Source: Thelonectria olida
Taxonomy: Eukaryota > Ascomycota > Sordariomycetes > Hypocreales > Nectriaceae
Direction: 5' to 3'
Length of the DNA: 64,000 nucleotides
Assembly: GCA_020736575.1 (NCBI GenBank)
Contig: JAGPYM010000001.1
Location: 1,860,001-1,924,000 of the forward strand
In this document: positions 33,787-46,361 of the stretch, one piece after another
Layout: each line of letters opens with the position of its first letter
Position numbering within the stretch: the first letter of the stretch is position 1
Made by a program: the position numbers and the translations under genes
Notes under the pieces: model-generated
Database searches by the model: none
The model's input: only the letters and a program-made list of their open reading frames with translations
What the model was told of the DNA's origin: nothing

Positions 33787-36620
33787 CGGTACGTACCGTA
33801 CGCGATCCCTGCAGGCCCGCCCACCAGAGAAACGCCGCAGCACGCGCATCTCGAAGCCCAGGTCCAGGACTTTTTAAAGGTCCGGGCCCAGGGCACCCAA
33901 CCCCAGCCCGCGTGGGTTGGTTGGCGGCCCCTTTGACCGAACTAAAGTGTTGCCACGTAATGACGAGCGCGAAGTCGCTCAGCGCAGGGCTGCCAGAACC
34001 TCGAAGCCACCAGTTCGCAAGCCTCTAGGCGCGTTTGTTGGGCTGGACCGGAGCCAAGACACATCGAGGGGAAGGGGGGGAAACGGGTTTTGGATGGGCA
34101 CGAACAAAGATGGAAGCATTGGCTACTGCTCGTTGCTTTGCTGGTGGGAGATGATGGTGCGGTTCGGCGGGGCCTTTGCAGCGAAGGAACGGGGGGACAT
34201 GGACCGTGGACGTTCGACTGTGGACCTGGGAACTTGGACCTCGTTGAGACCTTGGGATTGTGTCTTTTCGTGTGCGTGTGTGATGCAAAGATGGCTGCCA
34301 GCGGTTGTTGGGAGAGTTTTGAACGTCCGCAAGATTGCAGAGGCTAGTGAGCAATTACCGTATGCCGTATTAGCCCGCAGACGCCCAGCGAGTTGGATGT
34401 GTCATGTCACGCAGAGGAAATGGGATTGATCCATGCAGTGGCATCCATCCGGCAGCATCCATCCCAAGCATACCGGGGCAGTGTTCGGTGGGCCGTGGCT
34501 CGGGCTTTGTGATTGTCCCTGTGCAGCAGACACAATACATATCCGTACTTTCAGCCGTGGTGCCCTCTCGTCGACCACGACAGCAGAATGGCGCTGATCT
34601 GTCTGTCTCTCCCTCTGCATCATCGACATCATAACAAACGGAAGAAGAGCCGTCTCGGCACGTAACCATTCCTTGCCATTGTGACCTTGACCTCGACCTG
34701 GACCTGGACGATTGCACCAGTTAGCACAGGAGGGGGAAGATGGGCCGGGGCCGGAACCTGACACATGTTGAAGTACCGATACCTGGAGACATGGATGGCT
34801 CCCCCATTTAGCAGCCGATCTGCATCCGTCTCAGATTCTGGGAGAAGGGCGACTGCACCTGTCCGAAGGGTGTGGGAGGCGTGGGCCAGGTTGGCCTTTA
34901 ACTAATGTTTCCGTTGGGCTGTGATTGGCCAGCCTGTTAAGATACTCATGCACGAATGTGCAACCCGTTGGACTTGGAGGGCCACACACAGCCAAACCGA
35001 GACAGCACACACCTTGCACACAACCGGAGCAACCGTCACCTGGAGATGTTTTGCTTGTCGGTCGAGAGGGGGGCCGGCTGGACGAAGATCGGATGGAAGC
35101 AGAGGGACGAAAAAACGGTTGTCCTCCACCCCCCCGGGACGACAGTGAAGTGAGATCCTCCCGTCGCCCACTTTGAAGAAACCCACTCTCATCATCATCA
35201 ATCATCAGGAGGGAACCTTGGCAATCACCCAGAAAGCCCCTCGGCTCGCCTCCCACATCCCCTGTCGGTGGAAGCAGGGGATCTTCAAACCTTGGCGTTC
35301 GACTCGCAGTGTTTGGAAGAGCGGAAAGGACAGGAAAGGACAGGTCTCACGCAGCGGTGCAGGGAGGGTGCCTGTATCTCCGCTCGTACGTCCATGTACG
35401 GTATCGTTTTAAAGATGAGCGGGACAGGCTGCTGCCGTTGCAGCGCCCGCGACCCTGGCGTGGCAACTCGAACTTGGCAAGCATGACAAGCCTGGGCTGA
35501 TGCCAACAGACAAATTGGAAGCTTGCGACAGGGAATCTCGTCTTGAAATGCTTACCCACCAGGCATGGAACCCAGAGAAAACCCCTGCCTGTTCGAGCCT
35601 CCACTCCACAGTCCACGAGACTCGGCCGACCCATCGATTGGCTGGCTTTCCCCCGTCCCCGAGGTACCGGTACCTGGCCGGCCTGCTGGGGCACCGGGGG
35701 GCACTGCGGACTGTGGGCATTGAAGAACACGGCGGCGCTGGACGAAATTCGACTGCGACCTGACTTGAAGACGAAGTACGTACCGTGCCTTGCCTTGATC
35801 TTGCCATCCCGTCATGTTTCTTCCGGGGAGCCTGGACGTGGTGCCTTAACCCGCACTGATATCGATGTGTTCGCTGTCCTCGATGGCTCTCCCACCGGAA
35901 CGACCAGGGACGTGACAAAGGCGGGCCACCCATTCATTGTCAATCAATGCTGCCCCCCGTCACCAAAGAAAACGGAAAACTCTGTCAACATCTCCCGCCG
36001 AGTTTACGATCCATGATCCGTCTTGGGACGTGGTTGTTTGACCTCGAAGCCCCCGACTAGTGCCAGTTTAGTCGCGCCCGCCCGCAGCTCCTCAAAGACC
36101 CAATGTCCAAGTACCTTGAATTCCCCGTCGCAGCGGTCGGACAGTCCGTACCTTACTAGGTGCCTTACTACGCGCGAGCATGGTACTTGGGGCCTTCGAA
36201 GCTAGAAATTCCATGCCCTCCATTAGCGCCCTCCATTTCTTAGCCCTTCAAGCGCTCCCCCCGTCAGCCCCGTCACCTCCAGCCCGTCTCCTCTGTTTGG
36301 GAGGTACGTAGTCGTAGCTTCGGCTCAGGCCAGACAAACCCACCTGCAACCCTCAGCCTGTTGTTGATTTCTTGCGTCCTTCTTCTCTCCTCTCCTCGGT
36401 ACGTACCGCATTGTTGTTTGAAAGGTGCCCTCCACTGGCGGGTTTCCTGATGAGGGTCCCCTTGTTGTTCGAAGGTTACACGCCCACCCCCCAGTCTCCA
36501 TCCATGTCCTAAAGTGGTCCCCCCCGACTGGCAGAAGGCAGAGGCAGAGGCAAAACGGACAGAACGGGGGCAGAAGATATTAGTGACCCAATGTCGAGAA
36601 GCGACCGGGGGTACGTACCG
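33787..36620. repeat. Dispersed CGGTACGTACCG palindromes
   Basis: Perfect 12-bp CGGTACGTACCG at 33787-33798 and 36397-36408, GGTACGTACCG at 36610-36620, and the core GTACGTAC followed by CG at 35776-35785. Related: GGTACGTA at 36303-36310 and the 14-bp palindrome AGGTACCGGTACCT at 35662-35675. Self-complementary sites of this kind may bind dimeric regulators; no known factor is assigned. Confidence 0.6.
34682..34710. repeat. Short hexamer tandem repeat (NGACCT)
   Basis: Four and a half consecutive NGACCT units: tgacct, tgacct, cgacct, ggacct, ggacg. It lies in the gene-free interval. Confidence 0.7.
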
Positions 36621-36826
36621 ACTTAGCACCACCCCGACCTTGAATTTCATCTCTCTTTTGCATCTTCACTCACCTTCCCTTCACCAACTCCAGATCCGAC
36701 GACCAGTGCCCATCACGACCTGGGCCGCCCTCGACGAGCCCTCTAACTGCCTGCTACAACTTCCGACGCATCTGCTGTGACTTTCCCCCTCACCACGTCG
36801 CCGCCAGACGCGGCGCTCTGTGCACC

Positions 36827-39093
36827 ATGGTCGCTAAGGAATTTATCGACTCGGACAGAGTCAACTTTCTCGTTTGGAGGTTCGTGACGTTCCTCTCTAC
36901 CCCCGGGACCCCGATTGTCGCCGTCCGCACCCCAGCCGGTGTCGTGCATCGCCAACTTCGTCCCTTACCTGAATTTGCGCTGACCAAGGCATCGTTTCCC
37001 CCACTGCAGGTATTTGCTTGAAGGAAGTAGGTAGCACCTGAAGCACTGCGCGCCCGTTGCGACTCATCTAACCCTCACTCACCCGCAGACTACCGAGAGA
37101 CAGCCGCCAAGTTTCAAAAAGAATGGCACGTCAAGGCTCCTCACCGAGATTTTGCCTTCGCATGCCATGTAAAAAGCCACGCATTGGTTTCCGTCATAAA
37201 TCGTGGCCTGGTGTATTCTGCACTTGAGCGTGAGCATCAGCGCAATCGAGTAAGGCTCCCCCTTCAGTCCGCTTCCCCTGCCAAGTTCCTTCGGCACTTG
37301 CCTCATCAGCCGGGGGCTGTTTGACGATGATTGTCGACATTGGCGGCGTTGAGTACTTGGGTAACTAACTTTTGATGTTTAGCTGCCTCAGGATGCATCG
37401 GCTGCTGCCGTTGAGGCGCTACAGGTCGGCATTTTTGGACCTTTGGAGTGCCATCCAGAAGCCAAAATGGAAGAGGATGAAGACGCGGAAGGAGAGGAGG
37501 AAATTGAGATGGAACCGACACGTAAACGCGCACCTCAACAGTTATCGAATGGATCGCCGGCCAAGCGGCCGCGCCTCAGCAATGGCTACGAAAATGGAAC
37601 TGACGCGGCGCCCACTGCGACCCCCATGGAGATGGACGTTGACAACCAAGTGGACAATCACGCCTACCCGTCGCCACTCGAGGGCGAACCTGCGCCGCCG
37701 CCGATTGTGCACACCGATGGACCGGAGCAGGGCACGCAAGTCGACAAAGTCCGAGAACTGGCTCCCGACACGACCTTTATTCGCCTGTTGGACGACGACC
37801 ACGCGCATGGCCACAGGCCAGACACAACACCGTCTCCTGCACCCGCTGGTCCTGACAACGCTCCCATCATTTTGCAGTGCGAGTGGAACCCAAGAGACCC
37901 ATCCATCCTGGCGGCTGCTGGAACCGATGCGCTAGCCCGTGTTTGGACCATCTCGCGTGCCACACCCCTCGAGCCCGGTCCAGATCACGTGTCACATCAT
38001 GCGCACTCCCTTCTCGACCCTGATGCTCCTCGCGATACAACTGTGACAGCGCTTTCCTGGACGTCAGATGGTGCTGCGATTGCCGTAGCCACGGACTCGA
38101 GGAGTCGGGCTGCTATCAACGTCTGGTCTGCAGATGGTACTCACCTGCAGACCATGGAGGTGTCGGAACCTCCAGTTATCAAACTGTCCTGGAACCTGAG
38201 CAACACAGCGCTCCTTGCCATCTCTCCCGACAAAGGTGGCGCTCTAGTGACGGTATATTATTCACCCGCCGGTAACTCGGTGTCATATTTACTCCCGGGC
38301 CATGACATCGCTGCCACACCCCTAGATGCTGCCTGGACAACCGATACCGAGTTCCTGTTGACCGGCGGCGATCTATTTCTCTGCTTGCATTGCGACGAAT
38401 CGAGCATTTCTCCAATCAAAAAGATCGAAACCAAGGAAGATGATAGTTTTACTCAGGTACTCTACGACTCTCGGTCCAACTTGGCTGCCACGTCAAACGA
38501 CAAAGGCATTCTCGATGTAAGATTCAATGAAAACGATGCCATATGTTTTATGAGAAAGGGGATGCTAATTAGTTGTAGCTCTGGGACGACTTTGGCAAAA
38601 GGAAATCTATTTCAGCTCACCAGGGAGCCATTACGGCGATGCAATGGCAGCCTATTCCCGCAAACCAACCTGTGGCCGGTGATGAACGGCTGATTGCAAC
38701 AGGCGGTGACGACTGCGCTATTCTTATCTGGAACGCATTATTGCCGGAAAGCAAGCCCAAGTGCTTCCTCACGATGGACTCCCCGATTGTGAGACTCGCC
38801 TTTACTCCGGATGGTGCCTTTATTGCGGGAGCTACATCAAACCAGGTGTTGATTTGGAAGGTGTCAAATCACACTGTTCCAAGAGCGAGCTGGAGCAGGC
38901 CGACAGATCTGGGCTGGCAAAGCCCCAAAGCGAATGCGGAAACAGAGGAGGAGGATGAACACTGCCTATGCTGGGATGCGAACGGACAAAAGCTGGTGTA
39001 TGGTACCAACAGCCGGGTAAGTTTCGTGATATTGTCCAATCATATTGGGCGCTAACAATGTGATAGCTCGCTGTCATCAATTTCGGCCGGTAA
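36827..39093 (+). CDS. sif2: LisH-WD40 corepressor subunit, Sif2/TBL1-like
   Basis: Six exons: 36827-36879, 37010-37026, 37089-37249, 37383-38516, 38579-39016, 39067-39093 (609 aa; phases agree). The N-terminal LisH dimerisation motif is spread over the first three exons (FIDSDRVNFLVWRYLLEGNY, then RETAAKFQKEW). A linker follows with an acidic stretch (EEDEDAEGEEEIEME) and a basic nuclear signal (PTRKRAPQQ, SPAKRPRLSN). From about residue 220 there is a WD40 propeller: LQCEWNPRDPSILAAAGTD, ALSWTSDGAAIAVATD, LIATGGDDCAILIW. This is the TBL1/Sif2 family, the WD40 subunit of the Set3/SMRT-type histone deacetylase complex. The 17-nt second exon and the 27-nt last exon make the gene hard to predict automatically. 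The last strand ends LAVINFGR. Confidence 0.9.
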
Positions 39094-40528
39094 ACGACCA
39101 CAGAGATATGCCAAACCGGTAAATGCTCAGATGTCATCTCTATATCTTCCTTACGCGACCAGAGAGTCGAACCTTGGGATGACGGTCGCTCAACAGGTTT
39201 ACGACGAAATGCTACAACAAGGCCCAAAGGGACGAAAGCAAAAAGGGCGTCGGAAAATGAGGCGAAATCGACATGGAATACGGGGCACAGGATATCGAAG
39301 CTGCCTATTATTTCCGACTCGGGGAACGTCTCGAAGACACGAGCCAGCGACGCTCGCAAGCGACATGTTTCCTTTTGTATACCATGACGACGGGCTGGCT
39401 ACCCGTCGCAGTTCTGAGACTATCACAGCCATCAAACAACAACATCACCGCTATTGGGATACACAAGTTCTCGGTCTACACGAATTCTCTGAACGAAGGA
39501 CACGGATAGAGGCATGGGATGGGAGTATAGACTTTTGTGGCTTGAAATCATTTTCCATTTGAGAATTTTCTTTTCTTGCGTTTTTTTTTTTTTTCGAGAT
39601 CAAAGGGATGCGGACATATTCATCGGTTAACTAGGAGCTGGGGAAGGGGCATGGCTGGTGGTGGCAGGCGTGTGGTCAGAGTTGGGGAGATGGTACAGGA
39701 TACGTCCTCTCTCTCATCGCCGTCTCTTGTTTATGTTGCTTTCTGTTGCTTCGTGTTTGTTTTCGACTGCTCTTTTGGGTTCTTTTGGTGTTGGCAGCAG
39801 TTGATTGCGACAGTGTACGAGTATATACCATACAAATGAGGCGAAACGGCAAGAGGATAGTTTCAAAAGAAATGCAGACATGCACCATTGAACGAGCTGC
39901 CGCGGGGAAGGGGTCGAGACCCGGGAGACATTGATGTCATGCATGTGTCTACCTATTTGATGCGTCCATCTCCACGGGCGGCACGGATTCACGTCGCAGC
40001 GTCACACAGCATCAGTGGATGGGCGGTGGCGGTTCCCTAGCGCAACGCCTCCAGCCTGCAGCTGGTTCGTTCTGTTTAGTTACCCCTCTTCCCTTCTCTT
40101 TCCTTTCTTTTCGTCGTCGTGTTGTCTCGTTTCTGTCGATGTTCTCGCCCCATTCTATGCGCCGCCGTCATTTCCTCAAGTAGTATTGGGATGGTCCGAT
40201 GCGATGCGGAGCTGGGACTCCGAACGCCCCCGCCTCCATTTCTCTTTAAACAACAAACATCCATATCCATTTTACCAATTCAAACAGACACACTCTCTCC
40301 CCCGGTTCAAACCCTAATAATTGCACTTGTTAAACCCCAGACCAAGAGCAGGGAGCAGCGCGGGTCGTTCCCCATCTTTCCTTTCGCCTTCAATTGAGTT
40401 TCGTACGGTTAGCCACACGCCATCTCGCGTTTGGCCCACAACGGACCGTCCGTCAGCCACGAACCATCCATCCGCCCAACAAGACGAGAACTTGTCGCCG
40501 TCGGACAAACTTGGAGAAGCAACATACC
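39094..40528. other. Intergenic, 3' of SIF2-like gene to small unknown gene
   Basis: About 1.4 kb. It holds a T14 tract at 39581-39594 and pyrimidine-rich, CT-containing sequence at 40070-40140, typical of fungal promoters. Open frames here are short and lack recognisable content. Confidence 0.5.
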
Positions 40529-41051
40529 ATGGACTCGTCAGCCCGCCAGACGTCGCACTCCTCGGGCTTCACGGCCGAGATGCGCGACCGTCAAGCGCGC
40601 GGCAAAGATCCCTACAACAGCGACGAGAGCGAGCCCGGCGACGACGTCCCGTATAGACTTGGGGACCATCGGACGAGGAAGTATGCAGTCTTCCCCCTTT
40701 CTTTTTTTTCTCTTTCTCGCATGATATACTTGTTGAAAAGAACTACGAGAGGTGCAACTGGCTTGTGCAAGGCCTTTGGCTCACTCATCTACCTAGAAAA
40801 GAGTCCATGTACGACGTCGAACGGAGAGGCTCTACCATGGCCATCCTCGACTGCCCCGAATCTCTCCTGGCATCAGCCCTTGCTCACGGAAACGTAAGCC
40901 TCTCCCAGAAATGCCTTGTCTCACACTCATGAAAGAAAGCTCACCGAAGCCCGGCCTCTTTTGGCAGACAATCCCCCAAGAGCGCGCTCGCTTATCCGAG
41001 ATACTCACTGGCTTTGACCAAAAAGCCTCAGCAAGCACGGGGCGGAGGTAG
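40529..41051 (+). CDS. Small charged protein of unknown function (110 aa)
   Basis: Three exons rebuilt by hand: 40529-40680, 40797-40893, 40968-41051; all phases agree and splice sites are good (gtatgc..acctag, gtaagc..ttggcag). The product starts MDSSARQTSHSSGFTAEMRD, continues with an acidic Ser/Asp stretch (NSDESEPGDDVPYRLGDHR) and a short hydrophobic helix (MAILDCPESLLASALAHGN), and ends with a basic tail. I do not recognise it. That the exon 2 helix and the final helix (RARLSEILTGF) appear only after splicing supports a real gene. No membrane span, no signal peptide, no cysteine motif. Confidence 0.6.
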
Positions 41052-41579
41052 ATAGATGGCGATGGAGACATGGATATGAAGTTTGGTCGGATGCTGTGGT
41101 GTGGTAGCACATGGGTTAGAAGGATGGAGGGTTCATACATCGGTAGTTCTTAACGGCAATAATGATTACAACTCGAGAGGTCAGAGCCTGGAGTAAAGAA
41201 TAATGAACAATAGCATGGCCATGAGCCTGAGCCTGAGCTTCTCAAGTTCTTGATGGGCCTCTTTTATCCTAGATACCTGGCCCAACCAAATGCAAAACCC
41301 GATACGCGTGAGCTGGACAAGTCCAGAACCATCCCCAAAAGCAACACGAACCTGTCCCAATGATGCCCTTCCGGGTATATCATCTGTCATCATGTACCCT
41401 GTGTATATGCCTACAATATATGCGGCGAGGCATGAACCCCACCTATTCGTTGCGTCCAGCTCCAGACATTACAGTCGAGGAGACAAATGCGCTTGGAACA
41501 TAGCCAAAAACAGTGAAACCGCATGCCCGAAAATCCTAAAACCCGTGGATAACGCCTTGTAATGTCATAAACCGTCCAT
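41052..41579. other. Convergent 3' region
   Basis: About 530 bp between the small gene and the ADAM stop on the other strand. Nothing recognised. Confidence 0.5.
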
Positions 41580-43992
41580 CTATGCATACCTCATGCTTCG
41601 ACCACGCACCCACTGACCCTGGTTCGGCACGGGAGTGTAATCGTAACCCGGCGGCGGCCCCTCGGGATGAGCGCCGTTGGCTCCCCGAGACATGACGGGC
41701 CACCGAGACATCTCAGTCGGCTTAGGCGCTCTACGCCTACCGCGACGACGGAAGCAGCTGATGATGCAGCTCAGCAGAGCAATGAGGATGAGGGCGCCGA
41801 TGACGGCACCAACGGGGATGACGATGTTCTTGTTGCGCTTGAGCCACTCCAAGATCTCCTTGGCCGTTGAGCCACCAACACAATCGCCGTTGGAGCAACG
41901 CCCACCGCCACCACACGACGTGCCGTCGAGAAAGTTTTGATTAAGCTCGACACAGGTGCCGTAGCCGTACTCGGGAGCCTCGCAAGTCATTAGACAGCCT
42001 GAGTTGCCGCAAGCCTCGGTGCTTGACACGGAAGAGTTGCCAAACATGTTCCGACACTGCAGGTCTCGCGAAGTGCACTGTCCAGATGCACAAGACAGGC
42101 CGTCTCCGCAAGAATCACCATCATTCAGGTGCGAGTCTGAAGGGCATGCACCGCTGGTCCCGGAACATGTTTCCATGGGGTCGCATTTGCCGGTGCTCTC
42201 GCGGCAAACAGTGCCGCTTGAAGAAAATTTGCACGAGTCGGTGCAGCAGTCCTCGTTGGTGGGATCGCACTGGGCGTTCTCTTTGAACTTGCAGGTTTTG
42301 GCATCACAACAACTATTGTCGCCACATCCATCCTCTCCTCCGCAGTCGCATTCCTCATTGCCCTCAACAATGCCGTTGCCGCACTGACTACCCGTAATTG
42401 TCGTGACGTTCTTGTTGTCGGTCAAGCAGTCGGATTTGACATTCCGCTTAAACCCAGAGCAGATGTTGCCGATAGAGCAGGCAGAGAACTCGGTAATACC
42501 ATCAGCAGTGGATGGGTTCATGAGATATTTACCGTTAGCGTCGCATGTCGTCTTCGTTAGAGGGCAGCATGTCTGCGTTCCAGATGATACGGGACAGGCG
42601 CTCTCAGTGCAGTCATGCACAGCACCAAACATGTGGCCTGTTTCATGGGCGAAAACCTGCCACTCCGACGACGTCCTCACGACAACATTGGCTGAAGAAA
42701 CGGTTTCGTTATTACCGGAACTGTCCGAACTGCCCGAGGAGCCCGACCGACACAGCTGGCCCAACCACGCCAACCCAACAGCAGAATCCGTGTTGCAGGT
42801 GCTCAAAAGAGTCCAATAGGCGTTGGTGTCGTCGAACTTGCCACGCCACGAAGAAAATAAGCTCAACCGGTCGGATAAGTCGACACTGTTGGAGCAGCCC
42901 TGGTTCCATTGGGCGGACGACGGGGGTGTGCCGGGGCATGAGCTATCGCTGATAGTGAGGTTTTGGATGCCGAGAGAGATGTTGAATGTTGACTCATAAA
43001 GCCGGGACGCTGTGTTGACCATGCTGATGACACTCTTTCGAAGAGTCTCGCTAGAGTTGAATGCGGCCGTGTAAGTGCAATCGGTTGCAATGCCTACCAG
43101 GGCGACCTTTCGAGTAGTCGGACAGCCGTCGACAGAGCCGATAGTCGACTCAAGATCAACGCCAGCACCATTGTTGCCCGTAGATCCACCATCAATTGAC
43201 TGACGCCCAAAGATTGAGCGCGGGCTCATGGCGCTGAGGGAGCTGGTGTCTCGAAGATCGAGTTGGTTGTACTTGCTGTTGAAGCCGAGATTATCTGAGT
43301 TGCAAGTAGTGTGTCCGTAGAGTCCTCGTTTCAATTCACTGTGCTTATCAGCCACGGTCAGGATATCCGAGTCGCGCCAAACGACCATGGCATCCTCAAT
43401 ATCGCCCGGGTAGTTTAGGAGGGGATCATCCTCGTGCTTGACGTTTTGGTAATGATCACCAGTTTGGATGTGGTGGTTGGTGCCATCGATTCGGAAGCTG
43501 CCTTCGAAGACCGGGTGTTTTCCATCGCGATTAATCGTTACTCTTGCCCAGCCATCCTTAAACCAACCCTCATGTCCTAGACGGCGAACATATGCATCTC
43601 CCCTGTAGACCTTGTGCTCGCTTCTCTCGACAGACTCCACGGACCGGACCTGACCATCCGCGCCCAGGTAAGTTACGGCGAAGGAGTCGTGAATGAGGTC
43701 ATGGTTTGGTTCCAGCTTCAACCGAATTTCCTGGCGACCGTTGTGAAGAGTGAAAACGAGATCGAAGTTCGAATGGGCGTGAACACGATGCGACGGGGTC
43801 TTTATGACGGCATCCTCGACGAGAGAGGCATAACCGATGGGGTTTCGCTTGACTGAGTGTGCTGCATCACGGTCATGTTAGCGTGCCATAGTTGGGCGAG
43901 GCGCCTGCAGGTGAGTTAAACGCACAAGTTGAGGGCTGTATTAAGAGCGCGACGCTGGCGAAAGCGGCCGCAATGGATCGCAGCGAAACCAT
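41580..43992 (-). CDS. ADAM-type zinc metalloprotease, membrane-anchored
   Basis: Minus-strand exons: 43992-43926 and 43861-41580 (782 aa; phases agree). Exon 1 encodes a signal peptide (MVSLRSIAAAFASVALLIQP). A prodomain of about 200 residues follows, then a reprolysin-type catalytic domain with the zinc site HETGHMFGAVHD at about residue 428. Next come a Cys-rich disintegrin-like domain (CGNGIVEGNEECDCGGEDGC) and a Cys-rich/EGF-like part ending SCGGGGRCSNGDC. One transmembrane helix (IVIPVGAVIGALILIALLSC), a basic stop-transfer (RRRGRRRAPK) and a short Pro-rich cytosolic tail complete the classic ADAM order. All three zinc His and the catalytic Glu are present, so it should be active. Filamentous fungi carry ADM-A/ADM-B proteins of this kind; their substrates are not known to me. 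Confidence 0.93.
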
Positions 43993-46361
43993 GGCTTGTC
44001 GGACCCAAAAGGCCCCTGGAACGAAACGGCGACAGACAGCGGATGTTACCACATGCAGAACGGACTTTATTCGATGGAGAAGACTGCTTATGCTCGGGTG
44101 ACCAGCGAATTAAGCGCAATCGACGGAGAATGTGTCGAGCGAAGTCGGCTCAGAGCGAATGGACGAGAGGGCCGCGGTCAGAAATTGAAGTTGGTGTTGG
44201 ACTTGAAACTCGACGATAGGAAGTGTAGATGAATTTCAGGAGGAGCGAATTCGACGTAGAATATGGCGCCAGGAGCGGGGTCGGGACCCAGAGAAAGGGC
44301 CAGTACCAGGGATGCCAGACAGGCCGTACAAAGAGAGCGAGAGAGGTACGACGTCGAGGAGGACGGTGGTGGTGGTGGTGAAAGCGAAAGTGGGAGCGAG
44401 AAAGAGCGGGAGTCGAGATTCGAGGAGCTTGGTTACCTTAGTTGATTGATGACTAGAGGGTGTGGCGACGTCGAGTGGAGGATGGAGCACGCAGCGGAAA
44501 ACGGTCCCCTGTACAGTACATCAAAGTGCACCGCTCGTGAAACGCAGCGACATGTACTCGATGTACCTACCCGCTGTTTACGTCCAGCCACCACGAGCAA
44601 CAGAACCCATGGTCGCCAAAGCGCCTGCGCCGTCGCCCAGCATCTTGGGCCGGCTTGGCCGTGTTCCGCTAAGCCAGAGTGTATGCATGCGCTGGCCAGT
44701 TCACTGGCAAAGATTCCATCCGTGGGTGCATGGATGCGCTTGTGCAAACTGTCAGACTCGGCGTGCGCAGCCACCTTGGCCGAGCAACCAGCCAACAGAC
44801 CAATCAGTCTTTGCTGCCCGTCTTCCGCGTTTGAGGTTGTGAGATTGAAGGGCTGCTGCTTTGTGTGTTCATGGTCCTAGCATGAAATACCACTTGTGAC
44901 ATATCGACAACTTGCAAATACTTGAGTTAATATTACTGTTGCACGACGGCCGACAAGTTGAGGCTCATCCATCGTTCATCTTACACGCTGTGCTGAGCTG
45001 AGAAATTCCCGCCGCTCTCTCCGTGCTCCTCGCAGGCGGCCTCCGACTCCCCTGGATCAAGTAATACGGCGCCGACAGATCCGAGTGTAGGTGCCAAAAC
45101 ATGTATGCGGCCAGCCCTCATAACTTTTTCTCGTATCCGATTGCCCAGCCCTTTTGATCCACTGTTAGCGAGTCAAGAAGCCCTTTGTTCGCATACATTC
45201 GAAACCGCCCTTCATCAATCGGACAGGCCTGGCGACAATGCCGAGTCTTTATGTCGCAGGGCAAGACAGCCTCCTTGGACTGGTAAACATGGCCTTCATC
45301 CGAGGACACTGCCCTTCTCTGCTTATCATCTCTGCTGGGCCATTTCAAGTCAGATCCCCCAACGGCATAAGCTGACAAACCCCAATCACGGACATATTCT
45401 TCATCCCACCATCCATCCGACACCCCACAACCACTTGCAAATCCCTCCGAAGCGAGGCTGTGCTGGTTCTTGGCCGCCTCTCGGTCCCCGTTCAAGTGCA
45501 CATCAAGACACTTTGGACACCTCCTTCTCCGTTGCCCTTGAGCAGATCTGTAGCCAAGCCCGTCCTAACCACAAACGACCTTCTTCTAGACCTTTTTCTC
45601 GTTGGCCGTCAGCATCGTGGTTCCCACCCTCGAAGCGTTGATGACGACGACTTGTTCCTCTTGGCACACATCTTGTTCTTGAAAAAAGAGCAGATGCATT
45701 CGGTGGCGCCGACTTCAAATTGTTTGAGGATCTTTCAAACCCAGAACCTCGTTTACTCATTCCCCTACACTCAAAGCCTGTTGTTGAATTCGGATGAAAA
45801 GAGCCGACCCTCGAAAGAAAAAAAGAAAAAAAAGAAGCTTATTTCCGATAGCTGGGGTTTCTTTCATCCTTTAGTTAGACAGTTACGGGCCTATCCGGCT
45901 CTCTGGCGATGAGAGAGGCCGCGCGTCCCATACCACACCACACTTGGCATCGGCCTCAACCTCAAGGTGAAGTCAGGCGGTCAACAAGCGGCGCTTGAAG
46001 TTGTGCAGACAAGTGTCCGAGTTGGCTTATTGAAAGCACAATTCAACACATTACTTTTGGCACATAGTTCCTTGTTAGACATGTTGGAGAAAGCTCTTTG
46101 CGAGCCTGATGTCATTCAACTAAATCTTTGTATATAAAACACGCAATGCAGTTGTAAAAATATCCTGTTCATGTGTGGATTCCCAAACCTATTCAAAAAT
46201 TCTCATCAAGTCATGCCAGCATCCAGCATCAACCCCAAAACACCGCACGGGAGATTATCCGGGCCTGCTCTTTGACCGTCTCTTCCTTTCCCGTTTTGCC
46301 TTGTATCCATTGGTATATCAACTCCACTAGATAAATGCATCACTGCCTTAAATTCGTTCTT
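43993..46361. other. Intergenic: ADAM promoter and 3' side of acetyl-CoA synthetase
   Basis: About 2.4 kb without a supported gene. The first few hundred bases hold the ADAM promoter. A purine-rich A run lies at about 45817-45835. Two overlapping frames at 45105-45912 have no domain content and no splice partners. Confidence 0.5.

Larger units (their letters stand above)
31328..36826. other. 5.5 kb gene-free interval rich in KpnI/SnaBI-like palindromes
   Basis: No frame here has domain-like content or splice-compatible neighbours; the open frames are short, overlapping and compositionally skewed (Arg/Pro/Gly). Distinct features are the GTACGTAC palindromes and the hexamer repeat listed separately, a direct repeat of GGAAAGGACA at about 35325-35345, and pyrimidine-rich stretches approaching the LisH-WD40 gene start at 36827. 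It probably includes a long promoter and leader of that gene. Long non-coding transcripts cannot be excluded. Confidence 0.55.

Noticed and set aside
45105..45912. Open frames of 178 and 150 codons
   Set aside because: No domain, no splice partners, and they end in an A-run that gives a poly-Lys artefact.
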